From: Glossina fuscipes
Taxonomy: Eukaryota; Arthropoda; Insecta; Diptera; Glossinidae
NCBI RefSeq assembly: GCF_014805625.2
Contig: NW_023998497.1
Span: 217,475 to 281,474, forward strand
Direction of reading: 5' to 3'
DNA length: 64,000 nt
How positions within the stretch are numbered: position 1 is the stretch's first letter; every line of letters starts with the position of its first letter. Shown here in pieces: positions 1 through 11,170 of the stretch. The notes beneath the pieces are model-generated. The model had not been told where the DNA came from, searched no databases, and saw nothing but the letters and a program-made list of their open reading frames with translations. The position numbers and the translations under genes are program-made.

Positions 1-275
1 AAGTACCGTCCATATGGGTATCAAATAAAAGAGCTTGGAGAGTAGAACGCGGAGAGCCAAGTGTGTGAATTCCACATTAACTATGGTACATGTCCCGCCG
101 TGGAAGGTTAATGTTTCTTAACAATACCTTTTAATAAAGTAAAAGGTGAAAGATAAATTTTATTCCTTTCACTTTTTTATAACAATAAATTAAAACATGG
201 GGCGCCAAAGACTTTAAGGGCGATGGTTATACGAAAGTCGGCCCCGGCCGCATATAACTTTCTTACTTGTTTTTT
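1..275 (+). repeat. Family A dispersed repeat, 3' end only (tentative)
   Basis: The end (AGTCGGCCCCGGCCGCATAT, then TTCTTACTTGTTTTT) resembles the end of better family A copies (GGTCGGCC..CCCGACTATA, then TTTTCACTTGTTTT). The rest is too decayed to align by eye. Confidence 0.3.
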
Positions 276-976
276 TTTTTTTCATACAATTGAAGCAATT
301 CTAACGTTCATTGTCATACTCCCTACATGTGTGTAATAGTTTAAGCGTTCACACAACCAAACTCTCTATGATTAAGAAATTTTTATTATTAAACTGAAGG
401 CGGTTTAAAGTTCAGTTTTAGTTGTATGTAAGAAATTAAGATAATTGTGCAAAACAAAATACAAGTTTCATGCACGAGTGTACGGCTCTACCAACTGTTC
501 GTGGCATGTGTGCACAAGCATTCGCCGTAAAATGACACCTACTTGAATGTCACATATGACCCATATTTTTTTCTTTACACTTAACCAAGTTGTAGGACGC
601 GCTTTTTTATTCGCTACATTGTATAGGAAATTGTTTTCTAAATGATTACATTATTTATGTATGAATGTGGAAGTTGTTTTTTCATTGAACGGAAACTTAT
701 AATGAATCTGATTAATTATTATATGCAATTTATGTAATTAATGTAATTAATAGGAACAGACGTAAAGAAACTAAGTTGACAGATGGGTTCTAAAAAAAAA
801 AAATATATATTAGGGAGAAATCATTTTAAATTTTTAAACCCTATATATCGGAATGAAATCGATAGGACACGACAAGCTTAGATTTCGAAACTCAACAAAA
901 AAAAATTTTATTGGATTTCGTTTTCTACGCCAAATATCTGTATTTTTAATTTCAGGAATATTACCCAAAGATTATA

Positions 977-2005
977 TTAGGTATTTGAACGAATTTTGAT
1001 CATTTTTCCACTTTCATTTTATATCGCTTTCTGCAACTTTTCCCCATCTTTCTGGCAATACGGCGACATCGCCGTGTCGAAAGGACGATATTAGTGTGCC
1101 AACGATCGATCCATTTTCGCACCTCTTCGGCATTTGGAAACCGCGTGCCGGCCAACCCTTGCTGCATCGATCCAAACGCATGGTAATCGCAGTCTGGTCA
1201 GTACGCTGGGTGTGGCAGAACTTCCCATTCGATCTGCAACAATGTATCCGTAACAATCCGTAAAACCTTTGCCCGAGCGTTGTCTTGCACGAGGATGACT
1301 TTGCGTCTGTTAACCGCTATTGCTGGTCTTTTTCGCTATACTACATCGTGCAATTTATTCAATTGACATCGGTAGACATCTGCGGTAACAGTTTCATTCA
1401 GTTTTAGTGACTTGTAATACACTACACCCTGCTGATCCCACCATATGCAAAGCAAACCTTTGTGGTCATGAATATTTCGCTTCGGTCTCGATGTGGGTGG
1501 TTGTCCTGAACAAACTACAGAAAGCTCTTCTTTTTTGCTTGACTAGCAATAAAACTGCGATGTTGAAACGGCTTAAAATAGCATTTTCAGTCAATTCTTA
1601 CGGTAGCCATTTTCCACCCTTTTCGATCTTTCCATCGCATGTAGACGTCTAGAAACAGTTGCTTCATCAAGTGGATAAGCTGTTCGAAAGTTCTTTGAGA
1701 CTTGCGATTCATTTTCTTCGAACTCTTTTGGTCCACCAAGTCGTTCTCTGTCATTGACATCAATATCGCCACTTTTACACCGTGAAAGCCAAAAAAAGTT
1801 TGATGGGCTTTGACAACACATTTCTTCAAATCAAATAACAAAAGTAATGAACGTCGAAAATGCAGTTTTAAGTGTTGCACGATAAGTGTTTGTATACATT
1901 GAATAACTTAATAATACTAAATGGAAAACTGTACAGTCACACATCGCATTACATTATCATTTTCATCAATACTTGTCGTGGATCACAATGCATGCAAGTA
2001 CCTAT
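977..2005 (-). mobile_element. mariner-like transposon relic (M1), broken transposase
   Basis: On the minus strand the frames spell mariner D,D34D transposase pieces in order: KSGDIDVNDRERLGGPKEFEE, TVSRRLHAMERS, WWDQQGVVYYKSLK, ETVTADVYR, VILVQDNA (second catalytic Asp), WEVLPHPAY, then PDCDYH and HAFGSMQQGLAGTRFPNAEE. They are split by frameshifts and stops, and the protein start is missing, so the copy is dead. The left end TTAGGTATTTGAACGAATTT, preceded by TA, matches the end of the second mariner copy (35776-36500). The right end is a decayed form of the same inverted repeat ending near 2005. Confidence 0.85.
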
Positions 2006-2099
2006 AAGCGACAAGCTATCTAAAGCTATATTCGTCATGGTCGTTTACTACGTACGTGGGAATCTATTGAAGATTAAAAGTTTTTTTATATCTTACACT

Positions 2100-2410
2100 A
2101 CCGCACTTGTATATAGTTTGTGCGGATGTATGAAGCAGGTAGAAGGATTTGAGATAAGGGCGCTTTTCGTTACCTCGATTGATTCAGAATCATTTTCTGT
2201 CCATCTTGTCTTCTTGTATTTTGATAAAATTTGAAACGTCGACGTTTTTTCGCCTAAGAACAAATGCTATTGAAAATGGTTCGGATCGAAATATGTTTGC
2301 GACCACTACCCGTACAACGTGTTATTTTAACAAATCTTTATGTGAATAACTGTAGGAGGGAGTAGAGTATTTAATGGTGGCCCGCGGACCACTACAGCTT
2401 TTTCACTCGT
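2100..2410 (+). repeat. Family A dispersed repeat (~350 bp)
   Basis: Family A in forward order carries TTTGTGCGGATGTATG, AGGACTTGAGATAGA, GATTCAGAATCATTTTC, a GTCCGTCTGTCC-type run, GCAATTTTTGAGATATTTTG, GCTATTGAAAATGG, TATTTTGAAAAGG, GGGTATTTAATGGT and a CACTTGTTTTT end. This copy has most landmarks, lacks the GTCCGTCTGTCC core, and ends GTATTTAATGGTGGCCCGCG ... TTTTTCACTCGTTG. Confidence 0.65.
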
Positions 2411-3001
2411 TGTCTTCATATAAGTCTTCATCATTATGCTCAAGATGAAGTGTGCGCTGTTTTGTGTGTCGATGGCTGTAAATGTACAATGTTTGACTTG
2501 AAAGACAGACTGAACATCAATTAATCTTAATGATTAATGCACGTTGTTTAGTTCGCGTTCTACATTTTGCTACGAAACACTTTCAGTTCATGTTAATTGG
2601 TCGTTGCTCTTGAATGAATGGTTCTTAAGAGATCCCTTCTCCTTAAAAAGGATCTCTTGAGTAGTTCTTCTATTCCAATCTAATGTTTTCAATTTCTTAT
2701 CTGATATGTTATGCACGTATGCCGAGTGAATGCTGAGTTAAGGAAAATGTACGAGCACTACCTCACTTTGATTTGCATTATATCAAACGTATTGAAATTT
2801 TTTCTAATGTATATTTTTAAAAAGATTTATTGTATAGGATTTTATATGTATACATTTTACATACAAATACAATTACAATTTACGCATCCATCATCAATAC
2901 CAGTCAACAACAAAAATCTCGTGCGAGCTGTTCATCTTAAAGTTGAGACTTTAGTAATTTAATGTGTATGTATGTGTATGTAAGTATATTTGTGTGTTGT
3001 G

Positions 3002-3034
<33 letters not shown>

Positions 3035-4439
3035 GTGTATGTTTCCAGCTTATTTTGCTCTGGGGGGGGGTTAGATGAGATAATTTACTTCATGTTGGTC
3101 GGTTGGCTTGTTTGTCCATTTGTCTGCATGTCTGTCTGTCTACATACATTTTACTCTCGCTTATCGTGCGGTTCATTGTACTCAAGTTCATTATTCAGTT
3201 CAGATATATGTTGTACTTCACGGTTTTGTTTGTTTTTCGATTGTTTCTTTTTTTTTTTTTTTTATGTGCTGTTTAGTGCACAATACATTCTTTGCAGTCT
3301 GCACCTATGTAGTGAGATAAATGTATATATATTTGTATGCGATGTGTGTGTGTGTGTGTTTGCAATACATAGGCAAAATTAAATTTTTTTTTTTTTTTTT
3401 TATTAAAGTTTGCTAAAAATCCCAAATCAAATAAAACAGATTCAAAACAACAATTTTATAAGAATTTGAAAAAAAATGATTGCCCGCGGACCTATAAATT
3501 TATACAAACGAATTGTGCGAGCGTAGGCGTTTACAATGATCTACGGATCTTAATTTTGGTTTTGAGTTGGTTTGTTCATTTTTTAATTTTCATAAATTTA
3601 TAGGGTATCTATGTTTTTCCTTATAATACCAGGAAATACATATCTAAAATTCGAAAATGTATACATATATACACCCTTGACGGGCGTAAGATGATTTATG
3701 TATCGATTCAGCCGTCCATCCAAGTTTCGACAAATCGGTATAGAAAGCCGAAACTCGACTTATGTAGTCGATAACTGATAATCCAATCTGAAGTTTGCGC
3801 CCAATCTTTCACATTTGCGTCCACAATAAACAAGGAAGGCCTAATTTTCAGGTGTATTTAGTGCAATTATTCGCTAGCGTCTCCTAAATGAATTTCAGAT
3901 TGAAGTAATATCTTGCAATTTTTTTTATTATTATTTGAGTAGGACCTAGAAAATTCGGCTTATTGTGAGTATGACTTATTCATTTTTTACATTTTCCACC
4001 GATATCCTAAAAGTTCTTTTCGTTATGCGTTCCTAAATCGATCAGTATAACAAAAGCGGGGTTTATATCAAGTAGTTTCGCATGTTGCGTGTAGTCGCAG
4101 AAACCCTTATCACACAGAAAGTGTAGGGTATATGTTATTAAGCATTACTACTACATTTGTAATAATAAAGTGTACTTTAAGAAATTCTGTGAAGATAGGT
4201 AGTTAGTATATGCATCAGATTATTCCTCCTGACTTGCATTGAAAGCATTAAGTTATCAAGTAGAAGTTTATAATTATTTATAAATGCCGTACTGCAAGAG
4301 ACATACAGACTTACTAACACATTACAATTCCTTGCGAATTATTATTAATCCCAATAGTAATAACAATTTCTATTTAACTTTCAATTTGGAATAAGTTTCG
4401 TCTCAAGTGAAATGAGGAAGAAGTAAAACACTAACACAA
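2411..4439. other. Non-coding, no gene seen
   Basis: A+T-rich with TG/TA tracts (2960-3040, 3340-3360) and homopolymer T runs. 3660-3800 has weak family A-like words. Short open frames are Cys/Tyr/Phe-rich simple-sequence translations. Confidence 0.6.
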
Positions 4440-4524
4440 ATTTCATCAGAACGTCATAAAAATTGCGACTTGTGGGTCGAATAAGAGAAAGCAAGAAGGA
4501 CAGACAAGCTTAGATCGGGTCAGA
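4440..4524 (-). repeat. Family A repeat, partial
   Basis: TTTCATCAGAACGTCATAAA, AATTGCGACTTGTGGG and GGACAGACAAGCTTAGATCG in reverse order. It is cut off where the inverted-repeat arm at 4525 begins. Confidence 0.55.
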
Positions 4525-4655
4525 AAGGGTGTGAAGATAAATAGGAATTTAACTAGCAAAGACACCTACCATCCCCGACTTTAGAGAGCCCTGTAAATAC
4601 CCCAATGGTCAAGTAGTTAGGATCAAGATAGGATTGGACTTTGAAGCCTCCTTCG
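4525..4655 (+). mobile_element. Solo or truncated left arm of the same inverted-repeat element
   Basis: Starts AAGGGTGTGAAGATAAATAG and follows the left arm of the 46661-47368 element through CTAGCAAAGACACCTACCAT to the GGATTGGACTTTGAAGCCTC segment. I could not find a matching right end before the next repeat at 4905, so this copy is probably truncated. Confidence 0.55.
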
Positions 4656-4904
4656 GCGAAATTAGCAAATGTCAAATATTTTAGTCGACACCTAATGAAT
4701 CTATATGAAAGGATCAATTTCGGCCAAAGGCAAGTTTTGGAACTTTGTTATGTTAGCATACACTGCCTATGGGAAAATGGTCAAATTCAAGAGTCTGCTG
4801 CGGTTAAATCAAACAATTCCAACGACATTCACCTTTGTTAATACTATTACTAAGAGATTTTTGTTGCGGAATTCTAACAATTACAATATATTTTCTGGGG
4901 ACTG

Positions 4905-5130
4905 ATCGAAAGAGTGCTCCGATTCGAACCATTTTCAGTAGCCCTCGTCCTTGAGCTAAAGCACGTCAATGCTTCCAATTTCATTAAAATATCTTTAAAA
5001 TTGAGGTCTAGAATACAAGAGCACACATCAGACAGACAGACAATCTTTGATTGGTATAATGAAAGATGGATCTAACTGAAGCCGTTCTGAGTGTTGCAGC
5101 CATTCACGCGTAAGGTGTAATGATAAGAAA
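4905..5130 (-). repeat. Family A repeat
   Basis: CGAACCATTTTCAGTAGCC, TTTCATTAAAATATCTTTAA, CAGACAGACAGACAATC and ATTGGTATAATGAAAGATGG appear in family order on the minus strand. Confidence 0.6.
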
Positions 5131-7512
5131 TGCAAGTACATAGACGGGTCTATAGTATTCGTTGAAGTACATTTTACTGAAACTTCTGTTTTCTATTTTA
5201 CTGTATGACGCACAAGATTTTATGATCATTTTAAAAATAGTTTGGTTCTGTTAAATATACTGAATGTAAATATAATCATATATGCCCCCCCGTGTCATAC
5301 AAATTAAATAAAATTTTCTGAAGCCATTAATTTGCTGTAATTCAAAAATGTCTTGAAATTTTTTTTTTTTTAAATGCATTATTTCAACATTTTTATTGCA
5401 GTGAAATGAAAGGGAAAGTAGTTTAAAAAATTGTAAAGTTTTCCTTTACTTCTTTTCTCTTCTCTTCTTTTCTTTTCTTTTTATTTAATTTAATTATTTA
5501 GTTCTTTTCTTTCAATTTCTTTCTTGTAACTCTTATTAGTAACTTTGTACATTGTTGTAGAGAAGAGAAAAAAAGAAGAAAAGTCCTGACTGACTGACTG
5601 ACTGACTGACTGAGTATCATCTCACTCCAAAAACGTAAACAAAATGAAAAACTTGACTAAGTTCTCTTTTGTGCTCACCATCGAAGGACGGCGATATATT
5701 CATTTTGTCAATACATTTGCAACATTCAGACTCGCCAGCAAGCATTAGAGAGCCCATAATGATATATATATATATATGTATACTACTCACTCACACGACA
5801 TATATATACATATGTGTATATATACTGAAATTTTCGATCAAAAAAAAAACATGTCTATCCATCCCTGTCTGTGTCTACTGCAAACATAATCCTGCTCGGA
5901 AAAACTAAGACCCCGCTTTCAAATTTCGTAGAAACTCTAAAACTTCTGGCAGACAGGTTGATGTGGAAAGTGGGTCAAATTGTTTAGAAGACACGCGCAC
6001 ACGTGCAACGTAATCAGAGGCCAACGCTATTTTTCATATAAAAAATTCACATAAAAAAATGATTTTTTTTTTAATCGCAACGAATATTCTATGGACCATC
6101 GTACAACCTCGGCACAGAAGTTGAAATATGGACCGCACTCAGCCAATGTCAAAGAGTATCAATATTCGCCCTTTTTTTCAATGTTTTCTTCAAGGCGAGA
6201 CTGTGGGTATTGAAAACTCTGCCAGAGATGAATATAATTTTATTTGTTTTTTTTTGCTTTTTTTTGTTAGACACAAACACAAAGAAATTACTTTCAAACG
6301 AATATATTTTCAGCGTTTATGTGTCTTTCTTCGGGTGTGTGAACTTGTGCACGTACTTGCGTGCATACGTTTGTTATTTTGTATTCTGTACTCGTTTAAT
6401 AAACAGTAAAAGAAACCTTTTTCTTCTTATTGTTGTTTTCTTAATTTGTTTCCTTTTTTGGTTTAGACGTTTTATACTAAGCATATATATATATATTTAT
6501 ATATATTTATATGTGTATATATGCTCATAAAAGTACGATGACTCTTGAAAAACCAGACTCTCTACTCTTTCATAAAAAGAAAAACAAAAAAAATAAAGTT
6601 GTTTGTTTTTTTTATATTTTTATACGCACCAGAAGGTATATGAACTTTGTCTCTTCACGCGTAACGTCCAAAAAACATTTTTCATAATTTTATTAATCTC
6701 AAATATTCGAAAAAATATGTACTTGTTCTTAAGTCTCCATCTCTTTCTACCCGTTATTATCGACTCTGACATCAAACGTACCGTACCGTCTGATATAAAC
6801 AACAAAACTACTGTAATTGGAAGCTGGATGGTCCAACTTAATTACCAACTCAGTTAAGTAGCTCTCACTATCGACTATTGTCGACGAATAAAAATCAAAA
6901 CGTGGTATTCTTGGCACAGATCAAATCCTTTAATGTCCTTGCTGCTTTCAGGCGTTCATCTTCCTACTAGAACTACCAAGTACGTCTTTTTGATCCTTTT
7001 TTAATTTTTGATTTTCTAAAAAAGTGCTTATAAGACAGATAAAGGTTCAACATATTTTCGAAGACATCTGTTTATATAGGTTTAAATAGGCCTTTGAATA
7101 TGTACAATCATTTTTTTTCAGGTGGCCTAGTTCTTGGGTCGAACATGCAGGCGTTTCTAGCGAGCGTTTGGGTAGCAGGTTTTCCGAAATATCTTAACGG
7201 CATCGATAACTTTGAACGCAAAAATATAAAAGAATTTTCGCGAATTTTTAGGAAGTTGTCTCAATTTTTCCAATCTATTGCGAGCGCGTATATGGATAAG
7301 GAATGGATATATTAAGTGTCGCCTTCCTATTTCCATTTTTTAGTTCGACAAAAAGAGAGATAAAAATGGACCCTTTTAACAGCAACAGGTTTGTGCAAAA
7401 CGTTGGTAGTTCTCTCTAAGAAACAGTTCTAGCACTAAAAATGTACGACGAGCACTAGCCACTAACGCAACCGACTCTTCTTTTTAGTCCACTATAGCTA
7501 TACAACAGGAAA
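5131..7512. other. Non-coding, simple sequence
   Basis: C/T-rich block (5450-5520), the CTGA array, AT tracts (5760-5830, 6480-6520) and poly(T). No splice-flanked coding block found. Confidence 0.6.
5585..5613 (+). repeat. (CTGA)n microsatellite
   Basis: Seven tandem CTGA tetramers preceded by a 5450-5580 C/T- then A/G-rich stretch. Confidence 0.9.
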
Positions 7513-8287
7513 TATCAAATTTGTGCGGGCGTATATAACACGCGGAAGCGCTTAATACAAACCCACCGATCGATTCAGAATCATAACACGAATTGACCTG
7601 AGCCTAACTGTCCGCCTGTCCGTCTGATGTCTGGCCATGTAAATTTGCGTTCACCCCCCAGGTTGCAATTTTTGAGCCATTTTGGTGAAATTTGGTACAC
7701 TGACGTCGGAACGGACTACTCCCAATATAACGCCCAATTTTGAAAAGTTATTTGATAAAAATTGTCATTTTCAAAGTGAGCAAGTAATAGTATTTCGGCA
7801 TCCTTAATTGGTATGAAAACTTTGTTGGGACAATTTTTGAACCCCCTCTTATATAACGAAAAGTGAAGTAAATTTTTTTTTTTAATGAAAATCAGATCAT
7901 AATAGTAATTTAAGATAAAAAAAATTAACCTTACCAAATTTGGACTATCTCGGCCTATTTTTTTGATTCTTTTTATAGGGTAGAAAATTGGTCCTTTATA
8001 GGGCAGAAAGGTTTGAATTTTAATATGGTATGATGAAAGTTGATCCATAACGTAAACTTGATATAAAAGTTCAGTGTGCCGAATTTTGCACACGTACCTC
8101 AATTTTCGAATATCTTGGGCGCAACCATTCTTACGAAAAGGATCTGCTTTGCAAGAAGGTCTACTTTTTAACATGCAGTTTCGCAATAGTTGGTTGATGT
8201 AAAAACAGAGTATGATTTCTGTGGTCGAATTTGGTGTAAGGTATTTAACGGTCGGCCTAGCCCGACTATAACGTTTTCACTTGTCTT
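7513..8287 (+). repeat. Family A repeat, long variant (775 bp)
   Basis: Starts AAATTTGTGCGGGCGTATAT, has TGTCCGCCTGTCCGTCTG and GTTGCAATTTTTGAG, then about 450 extra bases containing a decayed internal module (CCAAATTTGGACTATCTCGG ...), and finishes GTATTTAACGGTCGGCCTAG ... CACTTGTCTT. The same insert type occurs at 57540-58380. An open frame on the minus strand here is incidental. Confidence 0.65.
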
Positions 8288-8934
8288 AACAGGTAGACTA
8301 GATGGTTACTCTAGTCGCTTTAATAAAGTTAAATATTTTTGATATTAATTTCTTCAGGCACCTGATCGCTAGGTCTGGTGTTAACTAACTTTTTCATAAA
8401 GTTTTGCAAATGAATGTCACGTAGTAAATAGGCCGTGGCTGCGTAAGCCGTTATTGGAATGAACTATATCCAAATTGTAATGTACATATGTGCTCTGGTT
8501 TTTGCAGTAACGGTTGAGAATTTTGTTGCAATGTCTGGAAGAACGAAAATTGCTTCAATGCTTACTAATGTTCTTGGCAATAATTTCATAAGTTAAATTC
8601 AACATTGCGCAGATTATGCCTCAAAAGCTCCCTGAGTTACCGCATAATTCTATGCTCTGCTATATTTCGCATTTAGTGCAAGCCACTAATATAGTTCGCT
8701 TTAATAACCGTTTTTTCTTTAGCGTTTGCGGGCAAACACTTCGACAATGTTTCGAGCATAGTTAGCAGAAAAATGGATGTTGTGCGCAGTTAGTTGCCAA
8801 CAATTTAGCTGCAGCTCGCCAAATAAGAAATAAAGCCACTTCTTATTATGTACGTCATAGGTGTATGCTATAAACAGCAGAAATACAATAACATACTCGG
8901 AGAGAGAGCACAACAAAAAATGGAAAGCAGGCTA

Positions 8935-9072
8935 AATAAAAACAAGTAAATCATGAAATACCCTACATCATCTTAGAGTTACTCATATACCGTGAACCGA
9001 TCTAAATCATTTTCAATAGCGTTTCTCCTTGGGCCAAAACAGGCAAACAAGGCTAAATCAGCATCATCTTCT
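8935..9072 (-). repeat. Family A repeat, partial
   Basis: AAAAACAAGTAAATCATG, AAATACCCTACATCATC and TCATTTTCAATAGCGTTTC (reverse order). Truncated on the right. Confidence 0.5.
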
Positions 9073-9744
9073 GAATGCGTTCAGCCTCGCTTGCTGAATC
9101 TCTGACAGCAGCCGAAAAATTGATGTAAGATTCAGTTAAGATCACTTGGCAAGTATATTAATGAATATACAAAAACATTTATTACATAATTTTTGAAAAC
9201 CTAAAAGAAACGCGCAAAGCATTATTGCGAATTATTCTCTGGTCAATTCCATTGGAAATTTCACACCCGATCAATGTAAATGTCAATGATCAGCAGTTAA
9301 CTGACATGAATGTAGCTAATGGAAAGCGTATATACCGTGGAACACAACCGCTCTTTTAAGACCTTTTAGCTTGCGATTCTTAAACTTTTAATATACATTG
9401 TAAGTTATAGTTTTTTACCCGGTGTAGGCATGGCTATCAGCACCGCACGCCTGCTTCCGCAGTTGCTCCAGGATCAACAAAGAGTTTACTCTAGTTTCAA
9501 TTGCCGCTCTCCATTGTTTTGACCGAAAACCTTCCAATAAGAGCTCTACGGGCGGACAAGAATAAACGAACTTTTTCATTTGAACGTTTACTTCACTCTT
9601 TAAATTTGGGATTTCAGTGTGGAGTTTTCACACCGATTTGGAGTAACGAAGTACTACTACTTCGTCGTTTTTACCGAGAGATTTTGGAAATTGCAATTTT
9701 CTTCCTTAGAAAGACTTTTCAATATAAGGCGTCACATGGAGGGC

Positions 9745-9985
9745 AGTCCAAAAAGTGAACTGATCCGAGACATTTTCAATTGGATGAAAGTGCGTCTGTA
9801 AACCATTTTTCATCAAAATATTTCAAAAATTACGACAGACATCAGACAAGATTATAGCGATTTAGAAAATGATTCTCAATTGATAGGTATAAATAAAAGT
9901 GGATCTATCTTAAGACCTTCTGAGTGTTACATACGTCCGCACTAACTTAATATACCCTGTACAAGTAATGTAAGGTATAATTAGC
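9745..9985 (-). repeat. Family A repeat
   Basis: Carries GAACTGATCCGAGACATTTT, TTTCATCAAAATATTTCAA, GTGGATCTATCTTAAGACCT and ACATACGTCCGCACTAAC in reverse order, ending GTACAAGTAATGTAAGGTAT. Confidence 0.6.
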
Positions 9986-10400
9986 TCAAAGAAATTTCTG
10001 ACAAAGAAATCTACATTACGGAATTTCGACCACGTGGATCTATTTTTTCGATACCACCACATATAAGGATTGTCATGAATCGTTGACCCTTACATGCCAA
10101 AGAAAACCTAATTGCGAATTTATTTTGTGATGAAAATTTGTTTGTAATTGCAACCACGTGGATCTATTTCCTGGCCGTACTCCACATAAGATGTCCCATG
10201 AGTAGTAAGTCTTTCGGAAAAAGGTTTCATTTTTAATCTATTATGATGAAAACTAATTCATAGTAGCGCTTCAGTACACAAATTAACGATAGTGAATTTG
10301 GATCACAAAAGTTTACTTTTTTTTGGACTCCAACTTAGATAGACGGTCTCACGAAACTCTTCTATGGAGAAAACCTATCAATATACAGATTTTCATGACA
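9986..10400 (+). repeat. Diverged tandem array, ~125-150-bp units
   Basis: Related blocks start near 10028 (GACCACGTGGATCTATTTTT), 10152 (AACCACGTGGATCTATTTCC) and about 10290 (GTGAATTTGGATCACAAAAG). Each is followed by a CACATAAG-like and a TGATGAAAA-like segment. The same module appears within the long family A variants at 7513-8287 and 57540-58380, so it is probably the internal part of that element. Confidence 0.5.
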
Positions 10401-10796
10401 ATTATGGCTTTGCGTGAAAATAGTGCGTACCTTTTGAAGGATTATTACCAAAACGAGCAAATAAGTGTACTAAGCGGAGTGGTGCAAGGTATGCAAAAGT
10501 CGGCGTTGTCCCACTATAATGTTACCTCTTTTATTTTATTCATATTCATTGCTTAGAACACTTTGCACACGCAGACCCACTATTAAAAAAAAATGCTGAA
10601 TCTTTTTCGTATACAACCACTTCACCGACCGATCGCTCAGCCACAGATTCTGCCTGGCGCGGGCTCCGTTTCGGTTTAGACTGTCGATATATCTGGACAT
10701 TTCGTATGCTCAGATAAAATTGCTTACAGAGCAAAATGAATAGTAGTTACTCAATATTAAATAACAAATAAGTGTGTTTGTATGTCCCTAGTCTTT

Positions 10797-11170
10797 ATGA
10801 CAAGAAGTAAAAACACTATAGTGGATGAGGAGCCACCATTAAATGTTCTACGCCGACCTAAAGCTATTAAATAACAACTATTTTAAATATAAGGGAAGTG
10901 GCCGAAAAAGGCCATTTCCGTAGCGATCGTTTTGGGTTCAGAATACATCAGCGTACTAAATTTCATCAAAACGTCTCAAAAAAATTACAACCCGGAGGTT
11001 AAACTCAAGAATAGCAAACGGACAGGCGGACAGACAAGTTTATTTTGATTCCCGAAAATGATTCTAAATCGATTGATTTAACAAAAGATGGATTCATTTC
11101 ATCTCCTTCCGTGCTGCGCATATATCCGCACAAACTTAATATACTCTTGTACCGGAAGTGAAGTAAAATA
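10797..11170 (-). repeat. Family A repeat, near full length
   Basis: AAAACACTATAGTGGATGAG, CACCATTAAATGTTCTACG, TTTCATCAAAACGTCTC, CGGACAGGCGGACAGACAAG and ATATCCGCACAAACTTAATA occur in order on the minus strand. Confidence 0.65.

Noticed and set aside
1407..1652. 81-aa plus-strand open frame
   Set aside because: Antisense to the mariner transposase relic.
7716..8186. 156-aa minus-strand open frame, the longest outside genes on the left
   Set aside because: Lies wholly within the long family A repeat, has no recognisable motif, and related copies do not keep it open.
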